Part shown: piece after piece, positions 45,091-56,037 of the stretch
Layout of the letters: each line of letters begins with the position of its first letter
How positions within the stretch are numbered: position 1 is the first letter of the stretch
DNA from: Isoetes taiwanensis
Lineage: Eukaryota; Streptophyta; Lycopodiopsida; Isoetales; Isoetaceae
DNA: 64,000 nucleotides
NCBI GenBank assembly: GCA_021234155.1
Contig: JAJEKV010000016.1
Span: 21,519,863 to 21,583,862 of the forward strand
Reading direction: 5' to 3'
Program-made: the position numbers and the translations under genes
Notes under the pieces: generated by a model
The model's input: the letters and a program-made list of their open reading frames with translations, nothing else
The model's database searches: none
Told to the model about the DNA's origin: nothing

Positions 45091-47360
45091 GTGCTGACCG
45101 TCCTTCATCGTGACGTTTTCGCGCCCGTCACTGTTTTTCCCAGGCCCGCCAAAATTTTCCAACCTCCGGAACGCTCGATCCGTAACCAATTCAGGAAGAT
45201 CGGCCGATTTGTTGTCCATGTCAGCGATCCCTGGTATGTAGCTGCTTGGATGGTGTTTGGAATTTGGAATTGGCGGGCAAATTTCCCAAAGAATGTTTTT
45301 GTTTGGGAAAATGCAGCTGCTGTTTTCTTTTCCAGAATTCTTCCAATGCAGGCGAATTGGCCAGATCTCTTTCGTTTGGCCATTGCAAGGAATGGAGTAC
45401 TGTTTGATCCAAACAATCTATTCTCCAGTTTGCATAATCTTCGAGAGCAGTCCCACCAATTCAAGGAGCTATGTGGTCGTCTGGCTTCCAAGATTGCTCA
45501 GCCTATACAACAATCTTTTGTCTATGGGTCGACTCCATATACTCAGCCTATACAACAATCTTTTGTCTATGAATGCCCTCCTGGTAATCAGCTCTTCAGC
45601 ATGCCATGGGATTTTTATTTTGGTTCTTGAATTTCTGTTTCCTAATTTGCAGAAGAAGTGAAGGATACAAACGTTCCTACATGATGATACTTGTGTTGAT
45701 TATGTACATGACATCCAAAATCAGCACATGCAGGACTCAGTGGAAGCAGGTACATTCTTTCATGTGCAATTTTTTTTAAGCAGTCTGTTTTAGTAGTGCT
45801 TAATTTATTTCATATGCAATGCTTTATTCTGAGTATTGTTTATTATTTGCAGAATATGAAACACAGATAGAAGCAGGTACATTTTTTCATGTGAAGTTTT
45901 TTTTAAGCAATCTGTTTTATGTAATGCTTAATTTATTTCATATGTAGTGTTTCATTCTCAGTATTGTTTACTATTTGCAGAATTTGAAACACAGATAGAA
46001 GATAGTTTGTTACTCTACAGGAAAATCAGTGCAGAAAAGAGAAGGCAGCAGAGAGCAAGAAAGAGAACAAGGAAAGCCGAATTGAAGGAAGAGGACAAAG
46101 AATTTGGAGAGAATGTTTTCAGTAAGAGAAGAAACCAACAACTGTCGAGGTTGATTGCAGACCATGCTAATGAGGTATGTCATAAAGTTTCAAAGAATGA
46201 GAGGAAAGAAGTTCTTCAAGGTGCTGCTAAGTTGCTGCCAGAATTTGAAATGTTAAAATTGAAAGAAGTAGACACAATGAGAAAGATAGTTAACAACCTC
46301 AAGAATTCTCTTGCAAACCATAAGCATGCCAGATCTACTGATGTACTTACAGCAAGGACCTCAGCCATGGTATATGCTGTTGTCCGTGGCACTAATTATT
46401 TGGGAACTTCCGTGCCTAAACTTGAATAGAAGATATGTGACAACAGCAGTTCAGAGGAGAAAAATAGCAGAAATTGGTGATGGCCCATGGTCAATGTTCA
46501 AAAAGAAAACCAGATCTGATAAAGTAAGCAGAAAACAGCAGAAATTAGTAATTGATTTTTGGACTCATCAGACCCGAGTGTCACCATGCAAGAAACATGT
46601 TATTAAGATTAGGCTTGGCAAAGGAAAGAAGATAATGCATGCTCTACACTTCTTGGAAGAAACTGAGGTTGGTTTTTTTCTTTTAAGTTTATAATTCATT
46701 TGTTTACAATACTAATGTGCTTGTTACTTTTAATGCAGTGTTCTTTTTATGCTAGTTTTCGAAAAGAATATCCAACATTCGAAGTTTCATTCTCAGCTTT
46801 TCGCACTTTGAAACCTCCATTTGTTCGAAAAAAGTAAAGGACAGGAGACTTGTTGTTGTGTGTATCATATGAGACTAGATTATGTTAGACAAGCACTAAA
46901 CAAGATTAGGTTGGATACAAAGATTCATGGTCTTGATTGTAGTTGTACTTGTTCGTTTTTGTGGTCTTTGGAGCAAAGTGTGAAGCTAATACTAAGACCT
47001 ACAAATCTTCAAGTGATTTGTGGAGGTCAATTGTATGTTCCAAGGACATTGCGGATGAGTGGTATACTCATAATTGCATGTTCTTTGAAATGCCTTCGCT
47101 TGTGGCCCATCTAAGTTACCTATGTGTCCAAAAAGAATTAAGCAAGGTCTAGCGGGGCATTTAGTAGATTGGAAAACTTTTGATAGGGTGGGTGATGTAC
47201 ATTTCCTTTCTGATTTTGTGATTTATTAAACTAATCATTGCTTTGCTTTTAGGTTTATGAATCAGCAAAAGAACCTGATGGCAAAGGTGGGACAAAGCTG
47301 ATGTCCATGAAAACATACTTGAAAGTTTGCAGACTTGCTCACATATATTAGCACAATGTG
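45091..47360 (+). pseudogene. Decayed multi-exon gene of the nested transposon (Cys-rich, RNTC-type)
   Basis: Plus-strand exons are recognisable. 45,100-45,630 includes a duplicated QPIQQSFVY motif. Then come exons 45,653-45,749, 45,853-45,876 (24 bp) and 45,981 onward, the last encoding a very basic coiled segment (KISAEKRRQQRARKRTRKAE) and a helical region. It changes frame near 46,430 (WTHQTRVSPCKKHVIKIRLG). After an intron ending at TAATGCAG (46,738) it encodes ASFRKEYPTFEVSFSAFRTL and KPPFVRK, then CCCVYHMRLDYVRQALNKI and C-rich residues. The FRxLKPxFV ... CxCxYH pattern is typical of proteins encoded by certain plant and animal DNA transposons. Stops and frame changes show it is broken, and the frame is lost by about 47,360 before any catalytic domain. 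Confidence 0.6.
45750..45980 (+). repeat. Tandem duplication of an intron plus 24-bp exon
   Basis: Introns 45,750-45,852 and 45,877-45,980 (103 and 104 bp) are clearly the same sequence. They separate a 24-bp exon (45,853-45,876) from its near copy at the start of the next exon (ETQIEA / ETQIED). The duplicated unit is about 127 bp and keeps the reading phase. Confidence 0.8.
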
Positions 47361-47394
47361 ATGTTGCTAGCAGCGCAATCCAGCAGCCAAAACA

Positions 47395-47745
47395 ATAGGT
47401 AAGTCAACAGACAAGTCAGCAGGAAAGTCAACACACAAGTCAGCAGAGAAGGTGGCACATAAATCAAGAGCCAAGTCACAGCAAGGTGGCGTACCAAGTC
47501 AACGGCCCAAGTCGGTAGGGTAAGTCAACGGACAAGTCAGCCAGACAAAGTGGCAGCAAATCAAGTAGCCAAGTCGCCAGACAAGGTGGCGCCAAGTCAA
47601 CGACCAAGTCGGCCAGACAAGTCATCAGACAAGTCAGCAGACAAGGTGGCAGGCAAATCAGTAGCCAAGTCAACAGCCAAGTCATCAGGCAATATGGCAG
47701 CCAAGTCATCCAAGTCTAAAATTACCAAAAGGTTAGACAAGTGAT
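47395..47745 (+). repeat. Degenerate AAGTCA-CAGACAAG tandem repeat (Lys/Ser-rich frame)
   Basis: Units of roughly 12-24 bp (AAGTCAGCAGACAAGGTGGC and variants) repeat across 350 bp. In one plus frame (47,550-47,744) they read as KS.DKSADKVA-type Lys/Ser/Asp/Ala repeats. They follow the decayed plus-strand gene and could be its C-terminal low-complexity tail or an independent minisatellite. Confidence 0.75.
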
Positions 47746-47829
47746 CAACTCAATTAACAATAAAACCATACAATTGACAATTTCATTCCAACAATTTCAT
47801 TGACAATTTAAACTTGTAAATGCCAAGAA

Positions 47830-48045
47830 CAAAATAAAACCATTGGTTAATGCAAATGGGTTCAAACCATTGGTTAATAAAACCATTGGTTAATGCAAAT
47901 GGTTAATGCAAATGAGTTAATATCATTGGTTAATATCATTGGTTAATCAAAATAAAACCATTGGTTAATATCATTGGTTAATCAAAATAAAACCATTGGT
48001 TAATGCAAATGGGTTTGGTTAATGCAAATGGGTTTGGTTAATTCT
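47830..48045. repeat. CCATTGGTTAATGCAAATGG short repeats
   Basis: Interspersed copies of CATTGGTTAAT and GCAAATGGGTT make up this 200-bp noncoding block between the two convergent genes. Confidence 0.75.
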
Positions 48046-48368
48046 ATGCTTATCTAAATCTAATGGTCATTTAAGTCTATGATTATCCACTTCAAGAAAC
48101 CATTAATTAATTTTAATGGTTAAACTTAATGGTTAAAATTCAATGGTATCAGAATCGATCCAATGGTCTTAAATTTAATTTTCAGCCTAATCATCTCACA
48201 TAACATCAACAAGGTGGATATATAAATATATTGATTTCAGTAACCAAGTACAAAATTGGAGGATGCTTACAAGTACAAAATTGCATCCCATCTTCAATAA
48301 CTTAAATCACTTCATAGGTATGATAGCATATTAGAAGATTAGAAGTTCCCACAGTCAGAAGATACAAC

Positions 48369-50435
48369 TTAATTTTTTTCTTTTTTAAACCTTTGCAGCA
48401 TATATGACTCTGCAAGAGTCAGTCCATTTTCCTCCTCGTTGTCTGGAGAAGAAATAACATCTTCCTTTTGGACAATGTCGTTGCTTTTAACTGATATAAA
48501 AAGGAAACACATCAGAAAACATAATCAAACAATAATAGGACGATATTGGAATCAGCAACCACACATTCTCTCACTTACCAATGTCCAACATTTCAGCACC
48601 AGCATCATGAACATCAGCTCCATCATGAACATCAGCAACATGAACATCAGCACCAGGCAAATCCTTCATCAGGTTTCTTGGCATAATTGTTGGCTCCCCC
48701 AACTCCTTAAGGTCTGCTGCTACTGAAACAACTTTAAAGAGAAAGATTTAAAGTCAGCAGCCTAACTATCTAAGTAATGAAGGTCAAACATATAATACCT
48801 TTGGATTTGCTACTGAGTGGACTGCCAAAAGCTTCTTCACCTTCATCAGCACATAGTCCATCCATTAAGAATTGCATGTTGATGTCTTTCACAGCTAAAG
48901 AAGAACAAACAAGATCAACAAAATATGAGATAAGAATAGCATCACAATATGAAAACACTCACCTTTATTTACTAGATGTTTGGGAGACTTTGGGCTCTGC
49001 TTAGCTTCATCTGCATCTGTCATAGTCAGTTAGAATCCAACACTCAATAAGCACAAAGTCAATAAGCACAAACTTACTCTCAAGTATTTTCTTTCTTGCA
49101 CTCCTCGTCATGCGTTTCTTCATTGTCCTCTCAGGCACACTGTCATGTCCAGAGCTGCTACCTTCTTCATCAATTACAAATTTTCTTTTTTGGATCTTAC
49201 CACTCTTGGGTTCATCAGTTTCTGTTTCTTCCCCAGACTCTTGCTCATCATGGCTACCATCATCCTCATGAGCACTTGTCTGATCACTCATAAGCCCAAG
49301 CTCAACCAAAAGTGCAGAAGGCACTGATTCATCACAACCTGCACCTAAACACTGCATGCTATCCAGCACAGACGAAAAGCAAGCTAAGTGCCACTTATGG
49401 CTGCACTTCAGCTGAACATGCATGGTGTATTCATCACTAAAATCAAGGCCACACAAGACACAAGCTTCAGAAGTAGAAGATAGAGGAAAGTTATAAATAC
49501 CCATGTTGATGTTGATGGCCTGAAATTTCTTATTATTCTGTAGCACAGAAATTTGAGTTGCTTTTGAATGCCACTTTTCAATACTTACATCAAATGCTGC
49601 TATATCTCGTTTCAGTATTGAAACCTCATCAACCAAAGAGTTGTACTTGCCCTTATCCATGCTCAACAGAGTCTGCTGAAGAAGACCCTTTAACAAGTCC
49701 TCCTCTGTCTTCAAATGTGCAGTTGTCTTCTGATATTCAGCATCATCTGCAAAATCTCGTTTCAAGTCACATCTGAATTTGTATTTCTCTGCAACAGAAT
49801 CTGCTAATCTGTTGCACACAACTTCAGAAGCAGCCAGGCTGCCTTCCATCCTCAGCACCTCTTCTTCAACTTTGATTAGCCTGTTCACAGCCTCACCCTT
49901 CATTTCCCTGAGCTTTCTTACCCGGCCCATCACAATCTGAATGTTCTTCTCAAAAGTATTGACAGGGTTTTTCCTTGACCTTTTCTTCACGGAATCCTTG
50001 TGCGAGTCTGCAGCAAAAGAAGCCCAGTTCACTAAAAACTCCTTTGGGTTTGCAAGAGCCTTGTTGGTGTGCTGCCATGCGAAAGCTCTTGCAAATTGAG
50101 TTCGAACTTCGTGATTAACCAGCTTCTTCTGGTATACCTTGTTAATCAGATCTGTCAATTCAGCCCTGAAACCTGGCTGGACGTCCTTGATCTTCATTTT
50201 CCCACATTCAAGGGGACACTTCCAAACCTGTAACCATTCATTTTCCGAAACATCTTCCGGCTTCAACTGCTTGGGCTTCTTTCCCACCGAAGGCAGACCA
50301 CGGCAAGTAGCGAATTCACGCTCTGTCCTAGCAACCGGCAACTGCAAATAAAATGGAAAAGCTTTAAATTCAATCTCTGTAATAAATCAGAGCGAAAAAC
50401 CTCAACATTGTTACCTGTTTCGAAGCTGGCTCCAT
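48369..50435 (-). CDS. Intact six-exon gene: coiled-coil protein with RING-like finger (569 aa)
   Basis: Exons on the minus strand are 50,435-50,415, 50,341-49,078, 49,016-48,963, 48,894-48,799, 48,731-48,579 and 48,490-48,369. All junctions are GT-AG and keep one continuous frame from MEPASKQ to the TAA at 48,371-48,369. The N-terminal third has VWKCPLECG and a helical region. A long coiled coil follows at residues about 140-265. The RING-like finger at about 301-343 reads ACVLCG, then LKCSHKWHLACF and CLGAGC (C-x2-C ... C-x-H-x2-H-x2-C ... C-x4-C). The C-terminal half is acidic and basic low complexity with ADVH repeats. It starts just inside the right terminus of the nested transposon. It resembles E3-type or chromatin adaptor proteins only at the finger. 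An intact gene in an otherwise decayed element is notable. Confidence 0.78.
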
Positions 50436-50733
50436 CGCTTGAATTAGACGGAACGAAAAAGAGCTTGAAGAGCGAAAAAGAGCTTCAAAGGGCGCACTGT
50501 TCCGGCAGAGCCAAAGAGCTTGAAGTTTCGAAAAATTTGGGAAGCTTGGGAGGAATACGACCCCAAATCATTTGGCGTGCATTCCGGAGCTCGTAAGCCC
50601 CCTTCATCATGACCGTCGCCAGACTTCATTACACCTGTACGGCCTGTCTCGCGAAAAAAAGCAGCGCTCAGATAAGGTGCTTACGATGTGCTGAAATTTC
50701 GCTTTTTTGTACACCACCAATAAAAAATAACCC

Positions 50734-52628
50734 ATAGGAGGTTACCTTCCTTCTTAAAATTCTTGAAGGTTTCCCTCTCCTTATCCGTTTTCTCTTCCTT
50801 GCACAAGCTTGCCCATACTTCCTTGAAGTCCACATCCGTTGGCAATGTTTCTTCTATCTTTTTCCCGAAATTGCTGAAGAGCGTCGAGATTGCGTTGCAG
50901 TGCACCCTGGTCTGGCAGGGTTAAGACGGGGGCGGTTGTCAAAGCTTCCTTTAACAATTCAAATGCTGCCTGGGCTTTCTTAAGCCACTGGTCCACCCAA
51001 TTTTTCACTTTCTCCGCCTTTGTCAAGTCAGTCAGTGGGGCTGCTATCTTTGCGAAGTTATTCACGAACTTTCTGTAATACCCTGCTAGTCCAAGGAAAC
51101 TTTTGATCTCATGGACGTTCTTTGGTGCCGGCCATTGGATTACTGCTTCAATCTTGGCGGGGTCTGTCGAGATTCCTTCTGCTGAAATCACATGACCGAG
51201 GTATTCCACCTTCTCTGTTGCGAAGTGGCACTTCGACAACTTCGCGTACAACTGATGCCTTCTTAATTTCTCGAGCACCTTTCTTACGTGTTGTACATGC
51301 TCTTCAATGGATTTGCTGTACACCAGAATATCGTCGAAGAATACTATCACAAAGGTGTCTAAGTATTCTCTGAAGATGTCGTTCATGAGTCTCATGAACG
51401 TCGCTGGGGCGTTGGATAGCCCAAATGGCATTACGGTGAACTTGTAATGCCCATACCTGGTCCTGAAAGCCGTCTTGTAGATGTCCTCTTCCTTTATTCT
51501 GATCTGGTGATAACCTGACCTTTGGTCGATCTTGGAGAAGACCTTTGCCCCTTGGAGCTGATCCATCAAGTCGTCTGATCTGGGGAGTGCATACTTGTTC
51601 TTGATGGTGTGCTTGTTCAATTGTCTGTAATCTATGCACATCCTCAAGCTTCCATCCTTCTTCTTGACAAAGAGGATGGGTGCTCCAAATGGTGAGACGC
51701 TAGGCCTGATGAAGTCTAGATCGAGCAATTCTTGTAACTGCTTCTTTAGCTCCGTGAGTTCCTGTGTGGTCATTCTATATGGGGCCTTGCTCGTCGGCTT
51801 GGTCCCTGGTTCGAGTGCTATCTCACACTCTACTCCTCTGTAAGGAGGAAGCTTCTCGATCTCATCTGGAAAGAGATCGTGGAACTCCGTGATCAAGTTG
51901 GCGATTTGCTTGGGTAACTTGCTGAGCACTTTGTCTTCTTGGCTTCCCTCCGACTCGGGTTCCTCAACTTCGAGTTTGAAGATGTATGCTACCTGCTCGC
52001 TCTTTATAGACTTGAGCAGCTTCTTAACAGACATACAATGCATGATGGGAGTAACTTCTTTACCTGTGATCTCAATGACCTTGCCGTCGGGCGTTGTGAG
52101 GGTCACTTTCCGCTTTCCACAGTCAATTATGGCTCCTGCTGGCCCAAGGTACTCCATTCCTATTATGAGGTCATACTTGCCAATGCCCATCACTTCTGCT
52201 CCCATCGGGATGTTTATTCCAGGCAAGTCAATGTCGAAATTGATCCTTTTTCCTGCCGTATGTCTTACTGCTCCGCTTGCTAAGATTACTGGCCTTGGTT
52301 TGGACTTTAAGGGTTTCAACTTCAACGTTTCAACCATCCTCGGGGATGCAAAGTTATGGCTACTTTCGGAGTCTATCAAGACTATGAAAGAATTGGCCTT
52401 TGCCTTCCCTATTGTGGATATTACCTTATACTGGCTCTCTGCCTGTTCTGTATCTATAGCAGCGAAGATGTGGCACTCACCCTGAATGTAATCGTGTGCC
52501 GCCTCACCGTCCTCATCTGACGGAGTGTCCCATCCGCCCAACTCCGCTAGCGCTGAGCTCATGACAAATGGGCAGTTCGCCGTTCGGTGGCCCGGCTGGA
52601 AACATCTAAAGCAGAGCTGCTTCTCCAT
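50734..52628 (-). pseudogene. Chromovirus gag knuckle, protease and RT (5' part of split pol), RNase H deleted
   Basis: The frame 52,628-50,781 encodes a zinc knuckle ([14 protein letters not shown]) and a protease in which the catalytic triad reads DSE instead of DSG ([10 protein letters not shown]). A full RT follows with [15 protein letters not shown] and catalytic [11 protein letters not shown], and thumb segments [15 protein letters not shown] and [11 protein letters not shown]. After LTLPDQ the frame jumps directly to sequence equivalent to 12,870 in the plus-strand relative, so the whole RNase H domain is missing. The segment is then cut at 50,734 by the nested transposon. The missing RNase H and altered protease mean this copy could not replicate on its own. 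Confidence 0.88.
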
Positions 52629-53599
52629 GCATTCCTACCTTTTCTCCTTAGGCATCGCCTGTAAGAAGGACCGTACTGCTTTCGAGTAGTTGGAACCTTC
52701 CTATTTGTCCTTGAAGGACATCTGCTTTCTTTCCTGCTGTTTCCCCTGGTTGCCATTGTATGGGGACTTTGCTGGACTTGGGCTGGCTGCCCTAGGAGTG
52801 TAGCTCCCGGTTGCTTTGCCTCTATCCTGATAGTAAGGCTGCCTCTGTGCGCTTTCTGTGGCCCGGATCCTTGCAAACTAATTGCCTTGGATTCTGCTTC
52901 CGATACTGTTTTAGGGTCTATTGCCCTTACGAGTTTCCTGATTTCCTCGTTCAGACCTTCTATGTAGCTTTCCACTGCGTGTTTCTCGCTCAGCTTCGGC
53001 ACATACAGCCTTAGTCTCATGAACTCTTCGGTGTACTTCTGCACCGTCTTGTAGCCCTGCTGCAATCTGTAGAACTACTGCATCATATTCGACTTGTGTT
53101 CCCGAGGAACATATTGGCGCTTAAAAGCTTTTGAGAACTTCTTAAATCGGCATGCATCTTTCAGGTTGGCTGTTGCCACCCTGCCTTTGTCCTTATCCTT
53201 CATGCCGTAGGCATTGCCATACTCGCTCATTTCGTCGAGCCATGCCTCTGCCTCTAAGCCGGATCTGTTCTCGCCCGAGAACTGTTCGAGTTTCCGGGCT
53301 TTCCACACATTGCCCAGTGCTGAGTCCACCTTCTTCTGGTAATCCAAGGCCTTAGTGTCCTTCGGTCTGCCGTCTCTACGGTCCGGCCCCTGCTCGGCCT
53401 CTTTCTCGGACTCAGAGTCCGAGAGCGAGCTTAAGTCGGAGGTCTCTGTGCTGGGGGACCTCCTTCTCTTACTCCTCCTTTTGTCTTTCCCCGACTTTCG
53501 GGGTGTCGTTTGTGGCCCGGATGATGCTTGGGCTGCCAGTAGGGCCTTTATCTGGTCCAGCTCTGTTCGCATCTGCGACATCTCCTCTTCTGGGGTCAT
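52559..53599 (-). pseudogene. Chromovirus gag, interrupted
   Basis: 53,599-53,075 begins MTPEEEMSQMRTELDQIKAL (coiled coil), followed by a K/R/S-rich segment and the start of the capsid domain (LEQFSGENRSGLEAEAWLDE ... FSKAFKRQYVP). An in-frame stop at 53,075 follows MMQ. The same region continues as 53,065-52,559 with KYTEEFMRLRLYVPKL and GLNEEIRKLVRAI, then a changed frame. It forms the structural capsid precursor. It lies directly upstream of protease/RT and downstream of two extra ORFs. Confidence 0.82.
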
Positions 53600-53881
53600 G
53601 GGACCATATCATTCAAAGAGGTTCCTTTGAAGGGGTTGCCTGTCCGGGGTCTCTTCATCCCTGTTGGGCCTCCTGTTTTGCTCGACCGTTCGTTGTTCTC
53701 TATCTGCATACACAGTTGGCCATGGCTTGTATGGTTAGTTTTATTTGTTCTCTTGCATTATGTGTATTGTTGGTATAGTTGTGGAACAAAAATACATCAA
53801 CAAAACATTTAAAGTGCAAAAGAAGTTGTATTCATATATAATATGTTAATACAAAAAGGTTTCCGGGATCAAGATTCCTAA
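53600..53881 (-). other. Spacer between ORF2 and gag
   Basis: A short noncoding gap. It does not contain the hairpin found upstream of the other two extra ORFs. Confidence 0.5.
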
Positions 53882-55407
53882 CTATTCTTGATATCGCCGG
53901 TAGGATGGATTATCCTCTAGGAACTTCTTCACTTGGGTTGTTCCCACTGAATGACCCAAGTTCCTAAGGACGTTGGCTGAAGATCCACCCTGCAAGGCTC
54001 TCGCCAATTCTTCTATCCTGCGCTCGGAGGTATAGGCGGCGGTCACTGCCAGTCTTCCTTGCCGTCTGTAAGGTATGGCGAAGTCAAAGACATCAAGTGC
54101 TACCGCTCTCTTCACCAAGATGGCATACTCGGCGTTGGGAGCTAGCCGAGCATGCCGGCCAAAGCCTGAGAGCGCAATTAGCATCGATACTCCTTCCTCG
54201 CCCCTGGGGGTGAATTTGCGGTGAATTACCGCTATTCTTCCATCCATCAACAGGGGAAGGTAATACCGCAACGACCTGTCGTTGTGTGACGGGTCCTCGC
54301 CCCCTCGGTGTCCAACTCTATGTCTGTTGGCATAGTCATCGACCTCCACCGTGGTGAGCTCCCTGTAGTCTCTGACTGTTGGTGAAGCTCTCCTTAGGTC
54401 GAACTCGCCTCTTCGCGCCCGAGGAGGTGTTGTCGAAGAACTTGCCGTTAAGATGTTCGAGGTCGCGTGGCGGATCCCCATCTGTTCCTGTAGGGCGAGG
54501 AACTCTTCCTCCGTCGGTAGTTCCCGCGCCTCCATGATCTCGCGATGTTCTTTGTAGGCTTGAATACGGGGTCGACTCTCGGGTGTAGGTGTCGGGCTTC
54601 CCTTACTTGGGTGGGAAGTCGGAGGTTCCTCCGGACGATGAAGTCGCCCAGTGCATTCTCGGGAGTTGGTGCAGCAACTTCGTGGGTCGATACTCTCTTT
54701 CCACGCACCGGGAGGTTACGGATGTCGCTTAGGAGCAAATACTCCTCGCCCTCGACGATGATGGGGGCTAGGCTTGTGATACCTAGCCCAAGGGGTGGCG
54801 CGATCCTGAGAGTTTGCGGCTTCTTCGAATTCCTCGCAACTCTTGTTCGCTAGCCATTTGCTCTTCCATTTGGGTCGAGCTCGGCGTGAAGTCATCGCCC
54901 TCTTCTTCGACTCCTTGTGCTTCTTTTTTTCCTTCTTGCTCCTGCTAAATGCTGCGAAAGGAGCTGTTTCTTCTTCTTTGTGGCTAACGGATCCACGTCC
55001 ATGGGGGGAATGGAGGTTTCTCCCATGGGGTTCTCGGCACGATGGGTAAGGTAAATGGCTAAGGCAGTGTTGAAAGAGAAGTACTTGGTCCTGTTGACAG
55101 TCAGGACCATTGGCTCGAGCGTGCGCTGGGCCTTGTTTGTGAGGTACTTGGCAATGTTTGGAACATCACCTAAGGCTGCTTGAAGGGATTGCCTGGGGAC
55201 AAAGTAGCCTATGCAAGGGGGGAGCTGCACTAGAGATGGTCCTACCCTAGCTTGGAACTCGGACAGGACTCTGCTATACGCTGGGGTTGCGTGCAAGGTT
55301 GCTTGAACATCTATCTCTTTCTGGAAGGCTTGGAAAATCTCATCGACGTCAGCCTCGGCAGCATGAGCGCTGGCGCTGTACCATCGCCTGAAATCAGAGG
55401 TTGCCAT
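53882..55407 (-). pseudogene. Extra ORF2 of the chromovirus, function unknown
   Basis: The frame begins at ATG 55,407 (MATSDFRRWYSASAHAAEAD) and runs to a very basic stretch (ARRKKRSTRSRRRG). It then changes frame twice (around 54,950 and 54,800) through LGITSLAPIIVEGEEYLLLS and ENALGDFIVRRNLRLP. After another change near 54,540 it continues as 54,535-53,882, with EEEFLALQEQMGIRHA, a globular region (FGRHARLAPNAEYAILVKRA) and a C terminus KKFLEDNPSYRRYQE. Roughly 500 codons in total. No known domain is recognised. It lies between the H3-like ORF and gag, preceded by two copies of the 67-nt hairpin. It may be an additional gag-like or nucleic-acid-binding protein. Confidence 0.55.
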
Positions 55408-55720
55408 GAGTCTAGCGAGGAAGAGACTAGCAAACAGATGCAAGAGCGCCTCAGGGAGCTGGGAAATCGGCTAAGGGGCAGGAGCAAACTCGTAGGGTGC
55501 TATGTAAGAAATGAGGGACCTATTTATAGAAAAGGCGAAAAACCCTAATTTTTGGGTGACTTGGAAAATTCTTGGGGTTGGCCAATTCCAGGCTATATTG
55601 AGGTCTAGATGGGAATTGGAAGACTAATTTAAGGGTTTGAGCATGACTGGATTACCTAAAGATCCTAACACAACAAGTTGGAGATCATTTGGACAAGTTA
55701 TGGTGAAGAAATGGTAGGAG

Positions 55721-55786
55721 GTCTCACAGGTAGCGCCTCGTTCAAAAGCTACACTTTAGTTTCTTGACCAGGCGCGAGTGTGAGAC
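55721..55786. repeat. Hairpin repeat, copy 1
   Basis: An imperfect inverted repeat: one arm GTCTCACAGGTAGCGCCT, the other AGGCGC..GTGTGAGAC, with a TTCAA/TTGA and AACTAAA/TTTAGTT inner stem. It is one of four copies in the element leader and intergenic regions. Confidence 0.88.
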
Positions 55787-55828
55787 ATCAGTCCCATTTT
55801 GGAGGTGTTTTGGGCAAATTTGGGCAAG

Positions 55829-55895
55829 GTCTCACAGCTAGCGCCTCGTTCAAAAACTAAACTTTAGTTTCTTGACCAGGCGCGACGTGTGAGAC
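55829..55895. repeat. Hairpin repeat, copy 2
   Basis: The same 67-nt inverted repeat, about 40 bp from copy 1, in the gap between the H3-like ORF and ORF2. Differences from copy 1 are few and several preserve pairing. Confidence 0.88.
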
Positions 55896-56037
55896 ATCAC
55901 ACTTTTTGGTCTGAAAATGTCCTATTTTATTAAAACAAAAACTACTACCTGCTAACTTGTCCTAATTAAACAAGTTCAGACACATAAAGTACTCAAAATT
56001 GATTTATATTACAAAATTTTTGCTTATTTAGAAAATG

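Larger units (their letters stand above)
45032..50733. mobile_element. 5.7-kb TIR DNA transposon nested in chromovirus pol
   Basis: Left terminus GGGTGTTTTTTTATTAGTGG and right terminus GGGTTATTTTTTATTGGTGG (reverse complement of the end at 50,733) match at 23 of the first 26 positions and both continue GTGTACA. A further TTCAGCA block is shared slightly inside. The ATAG duplication flanks it. It carries two convergent genes, a decayed plus-strand gene from the left and an intact six-exon minus-strand gene from the right, separated by repeats. No DDE-type catalytic core is recognisable, so it may be an internally deleted or non-autonomous copy. Superfamily unknown; a 4-bp duplication with GGG termini does not clearly fit the common plant families. 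Confidence 0.8.

Noticed and set aside
47395-47745. CRISPR-like array
   Set aside because: Units are short, degenerate and without uniform spacers; this is a minisatellite or low-complexity coding tail in a plant transposon.
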